From positions 3,607 to 67,606 of the forward strand of contig NZ_JBASCU010000050.1 of the NCBI RefSeq assembly GCF_049651805.1: a stretch of DNA of 64,000 bases. The letters run 5' to 3'. The translations under genes and the position numbers were made by a program. Below the pieces are notes generated by a model, which made no database searches, was not told where the DNA came from, and saw nothing but the letters and a program-made list of their open reading frames with translations. Source of the stretch: Pseudolysinimonas_A sp049651805 (GTDB taxonomy: Bacteria; Actinomycetota; Actinomycetes; Actinomycetales; Microbacteriaceae). Below, piece after piece: positions 51,458 to 60,413 of the stretch; position 1 is the stretch's first letter, and every line of letters begins with the position of its first letter.

Positions 51458-53772
51458 ACCACCTCCCGCAGCAACAGCGCGACCGGGTAGCGCTCCAGCA
51501 GGGACGCGAGGGGAACCTCGGCGCCGTCGACCGTGGCACCGGTGAAGGCGTCGCGATAGCGGCCGGCAGCCACCGGCAGCACGGTGTCACCCCAGCCGCC
51601 GCCCCGCTCCAGCCCCATCGGCAGGCGGGTCGCGATCGGGATGGCGCCGCCGCGATCGACAGCCACCAGGTGCGCGGCCGCCAGCCCGAAGGCGGGAAGC
51701 GGCAGGTAGCGATCGAACGACTCCGGGTGGTCGCGCCGGGCGCGCAACGACCGGGACGTGACAAGCAGCTTCGCAGCGCCGGAGGCGTCGACGGGCGGCA
51801 GCTCACCGGCATCCAGTCGGGCCAGCAGCTCCCGCCGCTCCGCGAAGTCGACCGGGCGCCGATTGTCGGGGTCGACAAGCGACCGCTCCCAGAGTTCGCT
51901 GCCCTGATACACGTCGGGCACCCCCGGGCCGGTGAGCTGCAGCACCTTCGCGGCGAGCCCGTTCGACCATCCGGCGGGCTGCAGACGGGCGGCCATCGCC
52001 TCGACGTCGGCGCGGGTGTGCGGATCGTCGAAGACGCTGTCGACAAGCTCATGCAGGTCGCGTTCGAATCCCTCATCCGGGCGCGCCCAGGTCGTCGCAG
52101 TGCCCGCCTCGCGCGCGGCCTTCTCGGCGTAGTCGTGCAACGCCCCGCGCTCACGCGGCCACGATCCGACGATCGACTCCCACATCAGGTTCTCGAACGG
52201 CCCGTCATCGAGCGCGAAATCGGCCCGACGACGGCCGACGAAGGCCTCCCACTCCTGCGGGACCTCAGCGATCGCCGAGATGCGAGCGCGGGTGTCCTCG
52301 CCGCGCTTGGTGTCGTGCGTCGAAAGCGTCGTCATCGATCCGGGCAGCGCCGCGAGGCGCGCCTGCTGCCGAGCATGGAAGGCGTCGACGTCGAGCGAGA
52401 ACTGGTCGGGGTCGCCGCCGACCTCGGTCAGCGAGGCCAGTCGGGAGACGCGATAGAACGCGGTGTCCTCGACGCCCTTCGCCATCACCATGCCGGAGGT
52501 CTGCTGGAACCGCACGGCCACGCGTCGCGCCGGGTCGCGCAGCGCCGCCCCGACCACGTCGAGGCTCGGCGCGAGCTCCGGTCGCCGCCGTGCTGCGACA
52601 TCCAGCGCCTCGTCGAGGTACTCCGCGCCGTAGGGCAGATAGCTGCGGTACACCGGGAAGCAGGCGAGCACCTCGGCGAGGGCATCGGCGATCGCCTCCG
52701 CCGAACCGGCTCCGGGGTGTTCGGCGAGCAGGTCGCGGGTGAGGCGCAGCACCTCCGAGCGCAGGATGCCGTCGGCGATCGTCCGCTTCGTCGCGTGGAT
52801 GAGGTCGGCCCAGTCGTGCCGGCCGCCCCGCAGCCGCGCGTCGAGCCGGTCGAGCGTCGCGCGGCCCGACGGGTCGATGAGCACGCGGTCGATCTCGGCG
52901 AGCGCGTCGTAGCCGGTCGTGCCGGCGGTCGCCCAGAACGGCGGCAGCGGTTCACCACGCTCAAGGATCTTCTCGACCAGCGTGTAGCAGCCGCCCGTCG
53001 CGTCGGCGAGCCGGTCGAGGTAGCCACCGGGATCGGCGAGGCCGTCGGGGTGGTCGACCCGCAGGCCGTCGATCAGCCCGGCCTGCACCCAGCGCACGAT
53101 CTCGCGGTGCGTGTCGTCGAAGACGTCGGGGATCTCCACCCGCACCGCCGCGAGCTCGTTCACGGCGAAGAAGCGGCGGTAGTTCAGCTCGGCGTCGGCG
53201 CGGGTCCAGTGCACGAGCTCGTAGTGCTGACGGGCGTGCACGTCGAGCACATCGCTGGCGCGCGACCCCGGCGACAGCGGGTAGCGATGCTCGTGGTAGC
53301 GCAGTTCGTCGTGCTCGATCCGGAGGGCGCCGGTCGCCGCGGCCTCCTCCGGGGTCTGCCCGAGCACGGGGATGCGCAGACGGCCACCACCGGCATCCCA
53401 GTCGATGTCGAAATGCTCTGCCCACGGTGACTCGCGGCCGAGCCGCAGCACGTCCCACCACCATGGGTTCTCGACAGGCACGCCGACGCCCATATGGTTC
53501 GGCACGATGTCGACGACCACGCCGAGACCGAGGCCGCGCACGGTGGCCGAGAAGCGTTCGAGGGCGTCGACGCCGCCGCGCGCGGGATCCACGCGCGTCG
53601 GGTCGACAACGTCGTAGCCGTGGGTCGAGCCGGAGGTCGCCACCAGAAGTGGCGAGAGGTACACCCAGTCGGCGCCGAGGTCGTGAAGGTAGTCGGCGAC
53701 GTGCGTCGCCGCGTCGAGTGGAAAGTCGGCAGAGATCTGCAACCGGTAAGTGGAGATCGGCGCGCGCGTCAT
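51454..53772 (-). CDS. treY: Malto-oligosyltrehalose synthase
   Basis: 772 residues from the ATG at 53770-53772, which overlaps the treX stop. The typical start ISTYRLQISADFPLDAATHV and then DYLHDLGADWVYLSPLL identify it, as do GLRVDHPDGLADP (nucleophile Asp), VEKILERGEPLP (Glu) and QTSGMVMAKGVEDTAFYR. The enzyme converts the reducing-end linkage of maltodextrins to alpha-1,1. Larger open frames upstream are shadows of treX. Confidence 0.96.
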
Positions 53773-55958
53773 GCGAGATCCGTTCCGGTGGCGGCCAGAG
53801 TGACGCTGACGGCGGAATCTCCAGTGTCGGGCTCGACGTGCTCGCGCAACACCACGAGCGAGTGTGGCGACAGCGTGATCCGGTCGCCCGCGCCGAGCGG
53901 AGCCCGGTCGACATCCTCGGCGCTGGTGTCGACGATGACATCCCAGGTCAGCGGCGACAACGCGGGGAGCATCACCTCGACATCGTTCTCGTCGGCCGAG
54001 AAGTAGACGAGGAACGAGCGGTCGACGACCCTCTCCCCGCGCGGCCCGCGACCGGCGATGCCCTGGCCGTTGAGGAACATGCCGATCGCCCGCCCGAAGT
54101 CGGCCTCCCAATCCTCCGGCTCCATCGACTCCCCCGACGGGCGCAGCCACTCCAGATCGGGCCACGGCTCGCCGGCGCCCCGGCGCACCGGATGGCCGTC
54201 GAAGAACCGCGCGCGACGGAAGGTCGGATGCTCGCGACGCAGCCGCACCAGAGCCGTCGTGAAGTCGACGAGACCCTTGTCGGCGGTATCCCAGTCGACC
54301 CAGGCCAGCTCGGAGTCCTGCGCGTAGACGTTGTTGTTGCCGCGTTGCGTTCGCCCCAACTCGTCGCCGTGCAGCAGCATCGGAACACCCTGCGAGAGCA
54401 ACAGCGTCGCCAGGAAGTTGCGCTGCCGTCTCGCCCGCAGCTCGAGGATCGCGGGATCGTCGGTCTCGCCTTCGATGCCCGAATTCCACGACCGGTTGTG
54501 ACTCTCACCATCGGCACCGTCTTCGCCGTTCGCCTCGTTGTGCTTCTCGTCGTACGACACGAGGTCACGCAACGTGAACCCGTCGTGAGCGGTGACGAAG
54601 TTGATCGATGCCACCGGTCGTCGCCCCGTCTGTTCGTACAGATCGGCCGAACCGGTGACTCGCGACGCGAACTCGCCGAGGGTGGCGGGTTCGCCCCGCC
54701 AGAAGTCGCGCACGGTGTCTCGATACTTGCCGTTCCACTCCGTCCACTGCGGCGGGAAGTTGCCCACCTGGTAGCCACCGGGCCCGACATCCCAGGGCTC
54801 GGCGATGAGCTTCACCTGGGATACCACCGGATCCTGTTGCACCAGTTCGAAGAAGGTGGAGAGCCGATCGACGTCGTAGAACTCGCGGGCGAGGGTCGAC
54901 GCGAGGTCGAACCGGAAGCCGTCGACGTGCATTTCGAGAACCCAGTAGCGCAGGGAATCCATGATCAGCTGCAAGGAGTGCGGGTGGCCGACGTTGAGTG
55001 AATTGCCGGTGCCCGTGTAGTCCATGTAGAAGCGGGGATCGTCCTCGACGAGTCGGTAGTACGAGGTGTTGTCGATGCCGCGCATCGACAACGTCGGCCC
55101 CAGGTGATTGCCCTCGGCCGTGTGGTTGTAGACGACATCCAGAATCACCTCGATGCCCGCCGCGTGCAGAGCCCGCACCATCCCCTTGAACTCCTGCACC
55201 TGCTGGCCGGGCCCGGTGCTCGACGCGTAGTCGGCGTGCGGCGCGAAGAAGCCGATCGTGTTGTAGCCCCAGTAGTTGCGCAGCCCCTTCTGTTCGAGCG
55301 TCGAATCGTGCACGAACTGATGCACCGGCATGAGTTCGATGGCCGTCACCCCGAGCTTCTGAAGGTGCGCGATGACCGCCGGATGGGCGAGACCGCCGTA
55401 CGTGCCGCGCAGCTCGTCGGGCACATCGGGATGCCGCATCGTGAGTCCCTTCACGTGCGCCTCGTAGATCACCGAGTCCTTGTACGGGATGCCGGGGGCG
55501 GCGTCACCCGACCAGTCGAAGAACGGGTTGACGACGACGCCGTGCGTCATGTCGGCCGCAGAGTCGTCGTCATTGCGCCCGTCGGGGTCGCCGAAGGGAT
55601 AGGAGAACAACGACTGCCCCCAGCGGATGTCGCCGACCGTCGCCTTCGCATACGGGTCGAGCAGGAGCTTCGCGGGGTTGAAGCGCAGGCCGGCGGCCGG
55701 ATCCCACGGTCCGTGCACGCGGTACCCGTACCGCTGACCCGGTTGCACCCCCGGCAAGTAGGCGTGCCAGACGTAGGCATCCACCTCCGTTAGCTCGACC
55801 CGGGTCTCGCGGCCGCGATCGTCGATCAGGCACAGCTCGACGCGTTCGGCGTTCTCGCTGAAGAGGGCGAAGTTCGTGCCGTTGCCGTCGAACGTGGCCC
55901 CCAGCGGATAGGCGCTGCCCGGCCACGACTGCGGCGCGGCCGATCCGCGCTTCGCCAT
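53769..55958 (-). CDS. treX: Glycogen debranching enzyme (TreX/GlgX isoamylase type)
   Basis: 729 residues from the ATG at 55956-55958, which overlaps the upstream small gene (TGATG). An N-terminal CBM48-like domain (GTNFALFSENAERVELCLID) is followed by a GH13 barrel: DVVYNHTAEGNHLGPTLSMR, HVDGFRFDLAS (nucleophile), LIAEPWDVGPGGYQVGNFPP (acid) and NFVTAHDGFTL. It cuts alpha-1,6 branches of glycogen to feed treY and treZ. First of the three tre genes. Confidence 0.95.
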   Translation of the reverse strand: MAKRGSAAPQSWPGSAYPLGATFDGNGTNFALFSENAERVELCLIDDRGRETRVELTEVDAYVWHAYLPGVQPGQRYGYRVHGPWDPAAGLRFNPAKLLLDPYAKATVGDIRWGQSLFSYPFGDPDGRNDDDSAADMTHGVVVNPFFDWSGDAAPGIPYKDSVIYEAHVKGLTMRHPDVPDELRGTYGGLAHPAVIAHLQKLGVTAIELMPVHQFVHDSTLEQKGLRNYWGYNTIGFFAPHADYASSTGPGQQVQEFKGMVRALHAAGIEVILDVVYNHTAEGNHLGPTLSMRGIDNTSYYRLVEDDPRFYMDYTGTGNSLNVGHPHSLQLIMDSLRYWVLEMHVDGFRFDLASTLAREFYDVDRLSTFFELVQQDPVVSQVKLIAEPWDVGPGGYQVGNFPPQWTEWNGKYRDTVRDFWRGEPATLGEFASRVTGSADLYEQTGRRPVASINFVTAHDGFTLRDLVSYDEKHNEANGEDGADGESHNRSWNSGIEGETDDPAILELRARRQRNFLATLLLSQGVPMLLHGDELGRTQRGNNNVYAQDSELAWVDWDTADKGLVDFTTALVRLRREHPTFRRARFFDGHPVRRGAGEPWPDLEWLRPSGESMEPEDWEADFGRAIGMFLNGQGIAGRGPRGERVVDRSFLVYFSADENDVEVMLPALSPLTWDVIVDTSAEDVDRAPLGAGDRITLSPHSLVVLREHVEPDTGDSAVSVTLAATGTDLA

Positions 55959-56221
55959 CAGGATGCGTCCAAGCTGGGCGGCTCGTCGCCGACGTCCGAG
56001 AGCACCCACCCTCCGTCGTCGCTCTGCCGCAGCGTGAAGGTGGCGGTCTGCCCGTCCGCGCCCCGAGTCCGCAGCCGCCAGTAGCGCAGACCGTTGATGT
56101 CGGCGCACTTGGCGGCCAGCACTCGGAACGGCGCCGATTCGCTCAGCAGCCGCACCGGATCGCCGTCGACGAACCAGACCCTGATCGGCGAGCCCACGTG
56201 CGACGGGTGCAATGGCGTCAT
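55958..56221 (-). CDS. Small protein at the head of the tre operon, unknown function
   Basis: 87 residues from the ATG at 56219-56221 with GAGAAGG 8 nt upstream. Beta-rich (IRVWFVDGDPVRLLSESAPF, RYWRLRTRGADGQTATFTLR), with Trp and Arg positions that recall small OB- or SH3-like folds. No family is recognised. Its stop overlaps the treX start by one base, so it is translated with the debranching enzyme. Confidence 0.65.
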   Translation of the reverse strand: MTPLHPSHVGSPIRVWFVDGDPVRLLSESAPFRVLAAKCADINGLRYWRLRTRGADGQTATFTLRQSDDGGWVLSDVGDEPPSLDAS

Positions 56222-56318
56222 CGGGCCGGCCTTCTCGAGACGGGGCGAGGTGACATGTCCTCGACGCTAAGCGGGCCCGTCTGCGGCCGGGAGGTCTTGA
56301 CAGGGCGCCCCCGAATGC

Positions 56319-56636
56319 CTAACCGGCCGGCGCGTCCTTCTCCGGGGGCTCAGGGGTGAGCACGAGGCCGCCGGGGGAATTGGCCGACTTCGTGAGAATC
56401 TGCACCCACTGCGCATTGAGCCGCGGCTGCCGACCCCCGAAGTACTCGAAGGTGAGCGGAATCGACGGCGCGAGCCAGATCGAGGTGCGACCGAAGCCGC
56501 TGCGCGAGGGCTCGGTCCACGTGAACGAGAAGTGCTCGCCGCGCCGCAGCTTCGACCAGATCACGACCTGCAGGTGGGCCAGCACCCGGTCGTCGAGCGA
56601 AACGGCCAGTTTGGAGTCGTAGGTCAGCGTGCCCAT
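56319..56636 (-). CDS. DUF7882-like small protein (Microbacteriaceae)
   Basis: 105 residues: MGTLTYDSKLAVSLDDRVLA, HLQVVIWSKLRRGEHFSFTW, GRTSIWLAPSIPLTF and the C-terminal ILTKSANSPGGLVLTPEP. This family of about 100-residue proteins is abundant in Microbacteriaceae and has been mislabelled as DNA ligase in databases. No catalytic site is visible. A paralogue lies at 57935-58240 on the other side of the EAL gene. Confidence 0.8.
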   Translation of the reverse strand: MGTLTYDSKLAVSLDDRVLAHLQVVIWSKLRRGEHFSFTWTEPSRSGFGRTSIWLAPSIPLTFEYFGGRQPRLNAQWVQILTKSANSPGGLVLTPEPPEKDAPAG

Positions 56637-56687
56637 GCCCTGACGATATCCCGACGGAATGCGTGGGTGTCACCCATTCGAGGGGCC

Positions 56688-56717
56688 TTGTTTGCGTTGC
56701 GGCGCGCGTAGTATACG
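56688..56717 (+). promoter_or_regulatory. Leaderless promoter of the EAL gene
   Basis: TTGTTT (56688-56693), an 18-bp spacer and TATACG (56712-56717), ending 6 nt before the ATG at 56724; no ribosome site fits in between. Confidence 0.55.
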
Positions 56718-56723
56718 GCGGCA

Positions 56724-57569
56724 ATGAACAGTTGGGCGAGCGTTGACCCCGACTCCTCTGCCGACGAATCTGGACAGGTGAGCACGGGCGACGAGTCGCG
56801 CCTTGCGGCCGAGGCCGTCCTGGCGGAACAGCTGCGTCACGCGCTCGTCTCCGGCGAGTTGACCGCCCACTACCAGCCGCAACACGACCTGGCCAGCGGT
56901 CGGATCGTCGCCATCGAAGCGCTCTGCCGGTGGTGGCATCCTGAGCTCGGCCTGCTGCTGCCCGAGCGGTTCATCCACGTGGCCGAGCAGCACGGGCTGA
57001 TCTCGGAGGTCGATCGCTTCATGCTCGACGAGGCGGGGCGACGTGCCGTCGACTGGAACCGCCGGGGCGCACGTCTCGGGATGTCGGTCAACGTCTCGCC
57101 GAGCGAACTCACCCGCGACTTCGCCGAGCGGCTGCTGACCCGCCTGCGTTCGCTGGAACTGCCGCACCGCACCCTGACGGTCGAGATCACGGAGTCGCCC
57201 GAGATCCCGTTCTCGCACGAAGAAGTGTTCGCGCTCCATACCCTGATCGACGGCGGTGTCGGGGTCTCCGTCGACGACTTCGGCGTGGGCCAGGCGTCCC
57301 TCGAACTCGTCAAGCGGCTGCCGCTCACCGAAGTCAAGATCGACAAGTCGCTCGTGCAGAACGACGCCCGGTCGATCGACAACCTGGTGCGTGCCTGCGT
57401 CGAGGTCGCCCGGGAGCGCGGCGCCACGATCGTCGCGGAAGGCATCGAAACGCAGGAACACTTCGAGCGGGCGATGCGCTGGACGTGTGAGCGCGGGCAG
57501 GGCTACTACTTCTCTCCGCCGCTGCCGCTGCGCGAGATCGAGTCGCTCGTGCTTGCGCCGCTTAGCTGA
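56724..57569 (+). CDS. EAL-domain cyclic-di-GMP phosphodiesterase
   Basis: 281 residues: a short N-terminal tail (about 30) and one EAL domain, no other sensory domain or membrane segment. Catalytic motifs appear intact: EALCRW (EAL), NVSPSEL (Asn), VEITES (Glu), DDFGVG (two Asp), VKIDKSLV (Lys) and VAEGIET (Glu), so it should hydrolyse c-di-GMP to pGpG. A stand-alone cytosolic enzyme of this sort could set pilus or surface behaviour. The -10 box sits 6 nt before the ATG. Confidence 0.93.
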   Translation: MNSWASVDPDSSADESGQVSTGDESRLAAEAVLAEQLRHALVSGELTAHYQPQHDLASGRIVAIEALCRWWHPELGLLLPERFIHVAEQHGLISEVDRFMLDEAGRRAVDWNRRGARLGMSVNVSPSELTRDFAERLLTRLRSLELPHRTLTVEITESPEIPFSHEEVFALHTLIDGGVGVSVDDFGVGQASLELVKRLPLTEVKIDKSLVQNDARSIDNLVRACVEVARERGATIVAEGIETQEHFERAMRWTCERGQGYYFSPPLPLREIESLVLAPLS

Positions 57570-57616
57570 CCCTGGACGGCCGCGAGGCGAGTGCCGCGCC
57601 GAAGGTCTGCGGTGCC

Positions 57617-57877
57617 CTATATGCCGTACTGATCCTGGTCGGCGGTGTCGGCCTCGGCATCCTCTGGCGTCGCCTCCGTGTCGCCTCCCACGTCAATCTG
57701 CGACCACGTCACCGGCATGCCCGGTGAGAAGAGGATGTCGATGCCCGGCCCGCCGCGCAGCGGGGGGATGTTGACGTAGCCGCCGCCGGCCCGGATGGCG
57801 GCGAGAATCTGCGCCTTCAGCTCGGTCACCGGCTCGGGGAGAAAATAGTCGCGCCCGTCGACGGTGAGCCGGTTCAC
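57617..57877 (-). CDS. Small acidic protein, unknown function
   Basis: 86 residues from a GTG at 57875-57877, chosen because GGAG is 8 nt upstream; a GTG three codons earlier and a longer frame to 57922 are alternatives. The N-terminal 45 residues are ordered (MNRLTVDGRDYFLPEPVTEL then KAQILAAIRAGGGYVNIP), the C-terminal 30 very acidic (TEATPEDAEADTADQDQYGI). A domain of this type is common in Microbacteriaceae next to DUF7882-like genes, but I cannot name it. Confidence 0.6.
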   Translation of the reverse strand: MNRLTVDGRDYFLPEPVTELKAQILAAIRAGGGYVNIPPLRGGPGIDILFSPGMPVTWSQIDVGGDTEATPEDAEADTADQDQYGI

Positions 57878-57921
57878 AATTGCCACTCCGTCAGGGTACA
57901 CATCTCCCCTAGACCGACACA

Positions 57922-57927
57922 TAGGAT
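57922..57927 (+). promoter_or_regulatory. Probable -10 of the second DUF7882-like gene (leaderless)
   Basis: TAGGAT ends 7 nt before the ATG at 57935; no Shine-Dalgarno lies between. Confidence 0.45.
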
Positions 57928-57934
57928 CGACCCG

Positions 57935-58240
57935 ATGGGATCACTGCACTACGGTTCGCCTCCGGCGAGTTTCGAGCTCGATGACCGCGCTCTGGCGCAC
58001 CTCGAGCTAGTCGTGCTCGCCAAGCTGCGGCGCAACGAGAGCTTCGCGCTGAACCTCGACGCCCCGAAGGGCGGGCGCACGACGATCTGGGTCAACTCCG
58101 CCTCGACGCTGCGGTTCGACTTCGCCGAGACGACCCACGAGATCAACCGCCAGTGGCTCGACGAGCTGATCGACTCGGCCAACACCACGACGGGTCTGCG
58201 GCTGGTTCCCGAGCCCGAGAAGGCTGTTCCAGCGAAGTAG
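57935..58240 (+). CDS. DUF7882-like small protein, paralogue
   Basis: 101 residues with the same plan as the protein at 56319: MGSLHYGSPPASFELDDRAL, AHLELVVLAKLRRNESFALN, TTIWVNSASTLRF and LDELIDSANTTTGLRLVPEP. The two proteins share about a third of residues by eye. It is probably an ancient duplication with the EAL gene between the copies. Confidence 0.8.
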   Translation: MGSLHYGSPPASFELDDRALAHLELVVLAKLRRNESFALNLDAPKGGRTTIWVNSASTLRFDFAETTHEINRQWLDELIDSANTTTGLRLVPEPEKAVPAK

Positions 58241-58254
58241 CCGCGCCCCGACGT

Positions 58255-58260
58255 AGCCTG
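58255..58260 (+). promoter_or_regulatory. Probable -10 of the flavoprotein gene (leaderless)
   Basis: TAGCCT ends 5 nt before the ATG at 58266 and no ribosome site is present in between. Confidence 0.4.
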
Positions 58261-58265
58261 GCTAG

Positions 58266-59675
58266 ATGCTGCGTCGCGAGGTCGATCTGGTGGTCATCGG
58301 TGCGGGAACCGTCGGCGAGAACGTTGCCGATCGGGCGGTGCAAGGCGGCTTGAGCGTCGCCCTGGTCGAAACAGAGCTGGTCGGCGGCGAGTGCTCGTAC
58401 TGGGCCTGCATGCCGTCGAAGGCGCTGCTGCGGGCCGGTGCCGTGACCCGCGCCGCGCGGTCGGTACGCGGGGCCGCACCGGTCGGCGATGTCGACCCGG
58501 CCGCCGCCTTCGCCCGGCGCGATGCGATCGCACACGACTGGGACGACACGTCGCAGGTCGAGTGGGCGACCGGCGCGGGGATCGACGTGGTGCGCGGCCA
58601 CGGCCGCCTCGCCGGCGAACGTCGCGTGATCGTCACCGCCCCCAACAGCGTCGAGACCGAGTTCGTGGCCCGGCACGCCGTCGCCGTGGCGACCGGCAGC
58701 GCCTCTCTCCTGCCCGACATCCCGGGCCTCGTCGACATCGGGCCGTGGACGAGCCGCGACGCGACGAGCGCGAAGGCCGCCCCGAAGAGTCTCGCGATTC
58801 TCGGCGGCGGTGTGGTCGGCAGCGAGATGGCGACCGCGTACGCCGACTTCGGAACCCAGGTGACGCTCATCGCGCGCAGCGGGCTGCTCGGGGGGATGGA
58901 GCCGTTCGCCGGCGATCGCGTCGCGGCAGCTCTGCGGGCACGCGGGGTCGACGTGCGCACCGGCGTCGAGGCGGTCGCCGCGCGAGGCGAGGGCGCCGAC
59001 AAGGTGCTCGAACTCTCCGATGGCAGCTCGGTGCGCGCCGCAGAGGTTCTCGTCGCCACCGGTCGGGTCGCTCGCACCGGCGACCTGGGTCTCGAGTCGA
59101 TCGGCCTGGAGCCCGGCGCGTGGCTCGACGTCGACGACACGATGCGGGTGCGCGGGCACGACTGGCTCTACGCGGTCGGCGACGTCACCCACCGCGCGCT
59201 GCTCACCCACCAGGGCAAATACCAGGCCCGGGCGGCGGGCGACGTGATCGCGGCGCGCGCGAACGGTGAGGATGCCGACGACGTTCCGTGGGGCCGTCAC
59301 GTCGCGACCGCCGACCACGCCGCCGTGCCGCAGGTGACGTTCACCGACCCGGAGGTGGCATCCGTCGGGCTCACCGCCGCCGACGCCGAGAAGGCCGGGT
59401 ACCGCATCCGGGTTCTGGACTACGACCTCTCCTGGCTCGCCGGGGCGACCGTGCAGGCCGACGACTACGCCGGCACCGCGCGGGCGATCGTCGACGAGGA
59501 CCGCAAGGTGCTCATCGGGATGACGCTCGTCGGGCCCGGCGTCGGCGAACTGCTGCACGCCGCGACGATCGCGATCGTCGGCGAGGTGCCGCTCGACCGG
59601 CTCTGGCATGCGGTGCCCGCCTACCCGACCCTCAGCGAGGTGTGGCTGCGGCTGTTGGAGACCTACGGTCGCTGA
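58266..59675 (+). CDS. FAD/NAD(P)-dependent disulfide-reductase-type oxidoreductase lacking the catalytic His
   Basis: 469 residues with the fold of dihydrolipoamide dehydrogenase/mercuric reductase. FAD motif VIGAGTVGENVA (10-21), redox-active Cys pair C43-SYWA-C48, NAD motif ILGGGVVGSEMATAYADFGT near 180, second FAD motif LYAVGDVT near 300 and the dimer domain at the end. The catalytic His normally found in HPTxxE is Tyr (AYPTLSE, about Y453), though a His occurs five residues earlier. This would weaken a lipoamide-type reaction and suggests a different thiol or quinone substrate. Probably cytosolic, monocistronic. Confidence 0.88.
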   Translation: MLRREVDLVVIGAGTVGENVADRAVQGGLSVALVETELVGGECSYWACMPSKALLRAGAVTRAARSVRGAAPVGDVDPAAAFARRDAIAHDWDDTSQVEWATGAGIDVVRGHGRLAGERRVIVTAPNSVETEFVARHAVAVATGSASLLPDIPGLVDIGPWTSRDATSAKAAPKSLAILGGGVVGSEMATAYADFGTQVTLIARSGLLGGMEPFAGDRVAAALRARGVDVRTGVEAVAARGEGADKVLELSDGSSVRAAEVLVATGRVARTGDLGLESIGLEPGAWLDVDDTMRVRGHDWLYAVGDVTHRALLTHQGKYQARAAGDVIAARANGEDADDVPWGRHVATADHAAVPQVTFTDPEVASVGLTAADAEKAGYRIRVLDYDLSWLAGATVQADDYAGTARAIVDEDRKVLIGMTLVGPGVGELLHAATIAIVGEVPLDRLWHAVPAYPTLSEVWLRLLETYGR

Positions 59676-59723
59676 CCGTTACCGATCCGATACCGATTCG
59701 GGCCAGGTGGCGGCGTGTGGCCC

Positions 59724-59753
59724 TTGATCCCCGTCGCCGTGCCCCGCTAAGTT
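59724..59753 (+). promoter_or_regulatory. Promoter of the short-peptide leader
   Basis: TTGATC (59724-59729), an 18-bp spacer and TAAGTT (59748-59753); transcription would start near 59760, followed by GCGCGG-TT-CCGCGC and then the strong ribosome site of the short ORF. Confidence 0.5.
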
Positions 59754-59806
59754 GGGCGACGCGCGGTTCCGCGCTACGCCGATAGATGAAAGGAGGCCGG
59801 CTGATC

Positions 59807-59884
59807 ATGAACGCAATGCTCACGGGGATGATCCCCACTCGTACCGCCGGCTTCGTCGGCATCCTCACCTGTCGTCTCGGCTGA
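59807..59884 (+). CDS. Putative 25-residue leader peptide (sORF)
   Basis: A 25-codon ORF starts at ATG 59807, 11 nt after the near-perfect ribosome site AAAGGAGG. It encodes MNAMLTGMIPTRTAGFVGIL then TCRLG and stop. An in-frame ATG at 59786 overlaps that site. The peptide is too short for any domain and ends with Cys, Arg, Leu and Gly; a stable hairpin lies 60 nt downstream and a small basic protein gene 200 nt downstream. A promoter, a strong site, a short peptide and a downstream hairpin suggest a regulatory leader, perhaps attenuation, but no regulated amino acid is evident. Confidence 0.5.
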   Translation: MNAMLTGMIPTRTAGFVGILTCRLG

Positions 59885-59944
59885 CCGGGCGCTCTTCTGA
59901 GGGCCGCCGCCGCCGATACACGGTGGCGATGCTGATGAAGCCCT

Positions 59945-59976
59945 GATCCGCAGTCGCACGCGACTGCTCACGGATC
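59945..59976 (+). terminator. Hairpin downstream of the short ORF (possible attenuator)
   Basis: GATCCGCAGTCGC-AC-GCGACTG-CTCA-CGGATC: a 7-bp inner stem CAGTCGC/GCGACTG with a 2-nt loop (opening to a longer loop in practice) and an outer 6-bp stem GATCCG/CGGATC with a 4-nt bulge. No T-run. Confidence 0.45.
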
Positions 59977-60084
59977 GACGCCCCGTTCACGACTCGTCGG
60001 CTGGCACACCATGCCCGATGTGGTCGAACCCCGAGAATCCGCCGTCACGAGCGGCACCCGTCACGTCATGTGAGGAACACCACC

Positions 60085-60336
60085 TTGTCTACGACACTGT
60101 CCACCCATCCGCCGCAACAGACCCTGCACGACGAGGCCCCGCGACTCACGTCGCGTCGGCCGAGCGCGCTCGACAAGCTCGCGCTGCGCGCCGGTCTGCT
60201 GCTGATCAGGTACGGCCGCCGCCGCTACGCGCTGTCTCGCGACGACCTCGCGCGGCACGCGGAGAACGCCCGAGCGCGTCACGCACGCGAACTCGACCGG
60301 GATCGCGCCCGTCTCACCCTGTTGCCACCGCGATGA
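60085..60336 (+). CDS. Small basic protein, unknown function
   Basis: 83 residues from TTG at 60085-60087, which has AGGA 8 nt upstream; the GTG at 60070 in the same frame is an alternative. The N-terminal 25 residues are polar, then a hydrophobic and basic helix (ALDKLALRAGLLLIRYGRRR) and a second Arg/Ala-rich helix to the end. Such short proteins with a lone amphipathic helix occur in Microbacteriaceae near regulators. No function is recognised. A terminator hairpin follows. Confidence 0.6.
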   Translation: MSTTLSTHPPQQTLHDEAPRLTSRRPSALDKLALRAGLLLIRYGRRRYALSRDDLARHAENARARHARELDRDRARLTLLPPR

Positions 60337-60367
60337 GAGTCTTCGCCGCGCACGGCACCAGCACCGG

Positions 60368-60397
60368 ATGTCCCGGGACCCGAGGGTTCCGGGACAT
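60368..60397. terminator. Bidirectional terminator hairpin
   Basis: ATGTCCCGGGACCC (60368-60381) pairs with GGGTTCCGGGACAT (60384-60397), 14 bp with one G-U pair, between the convergent small-protein and HxlR genes; TCCCGTTT follows on the + strand. Confidence 0.75.
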
Positions 60398-60413
60398 TCC
60401 CGTTTAACGTCGG

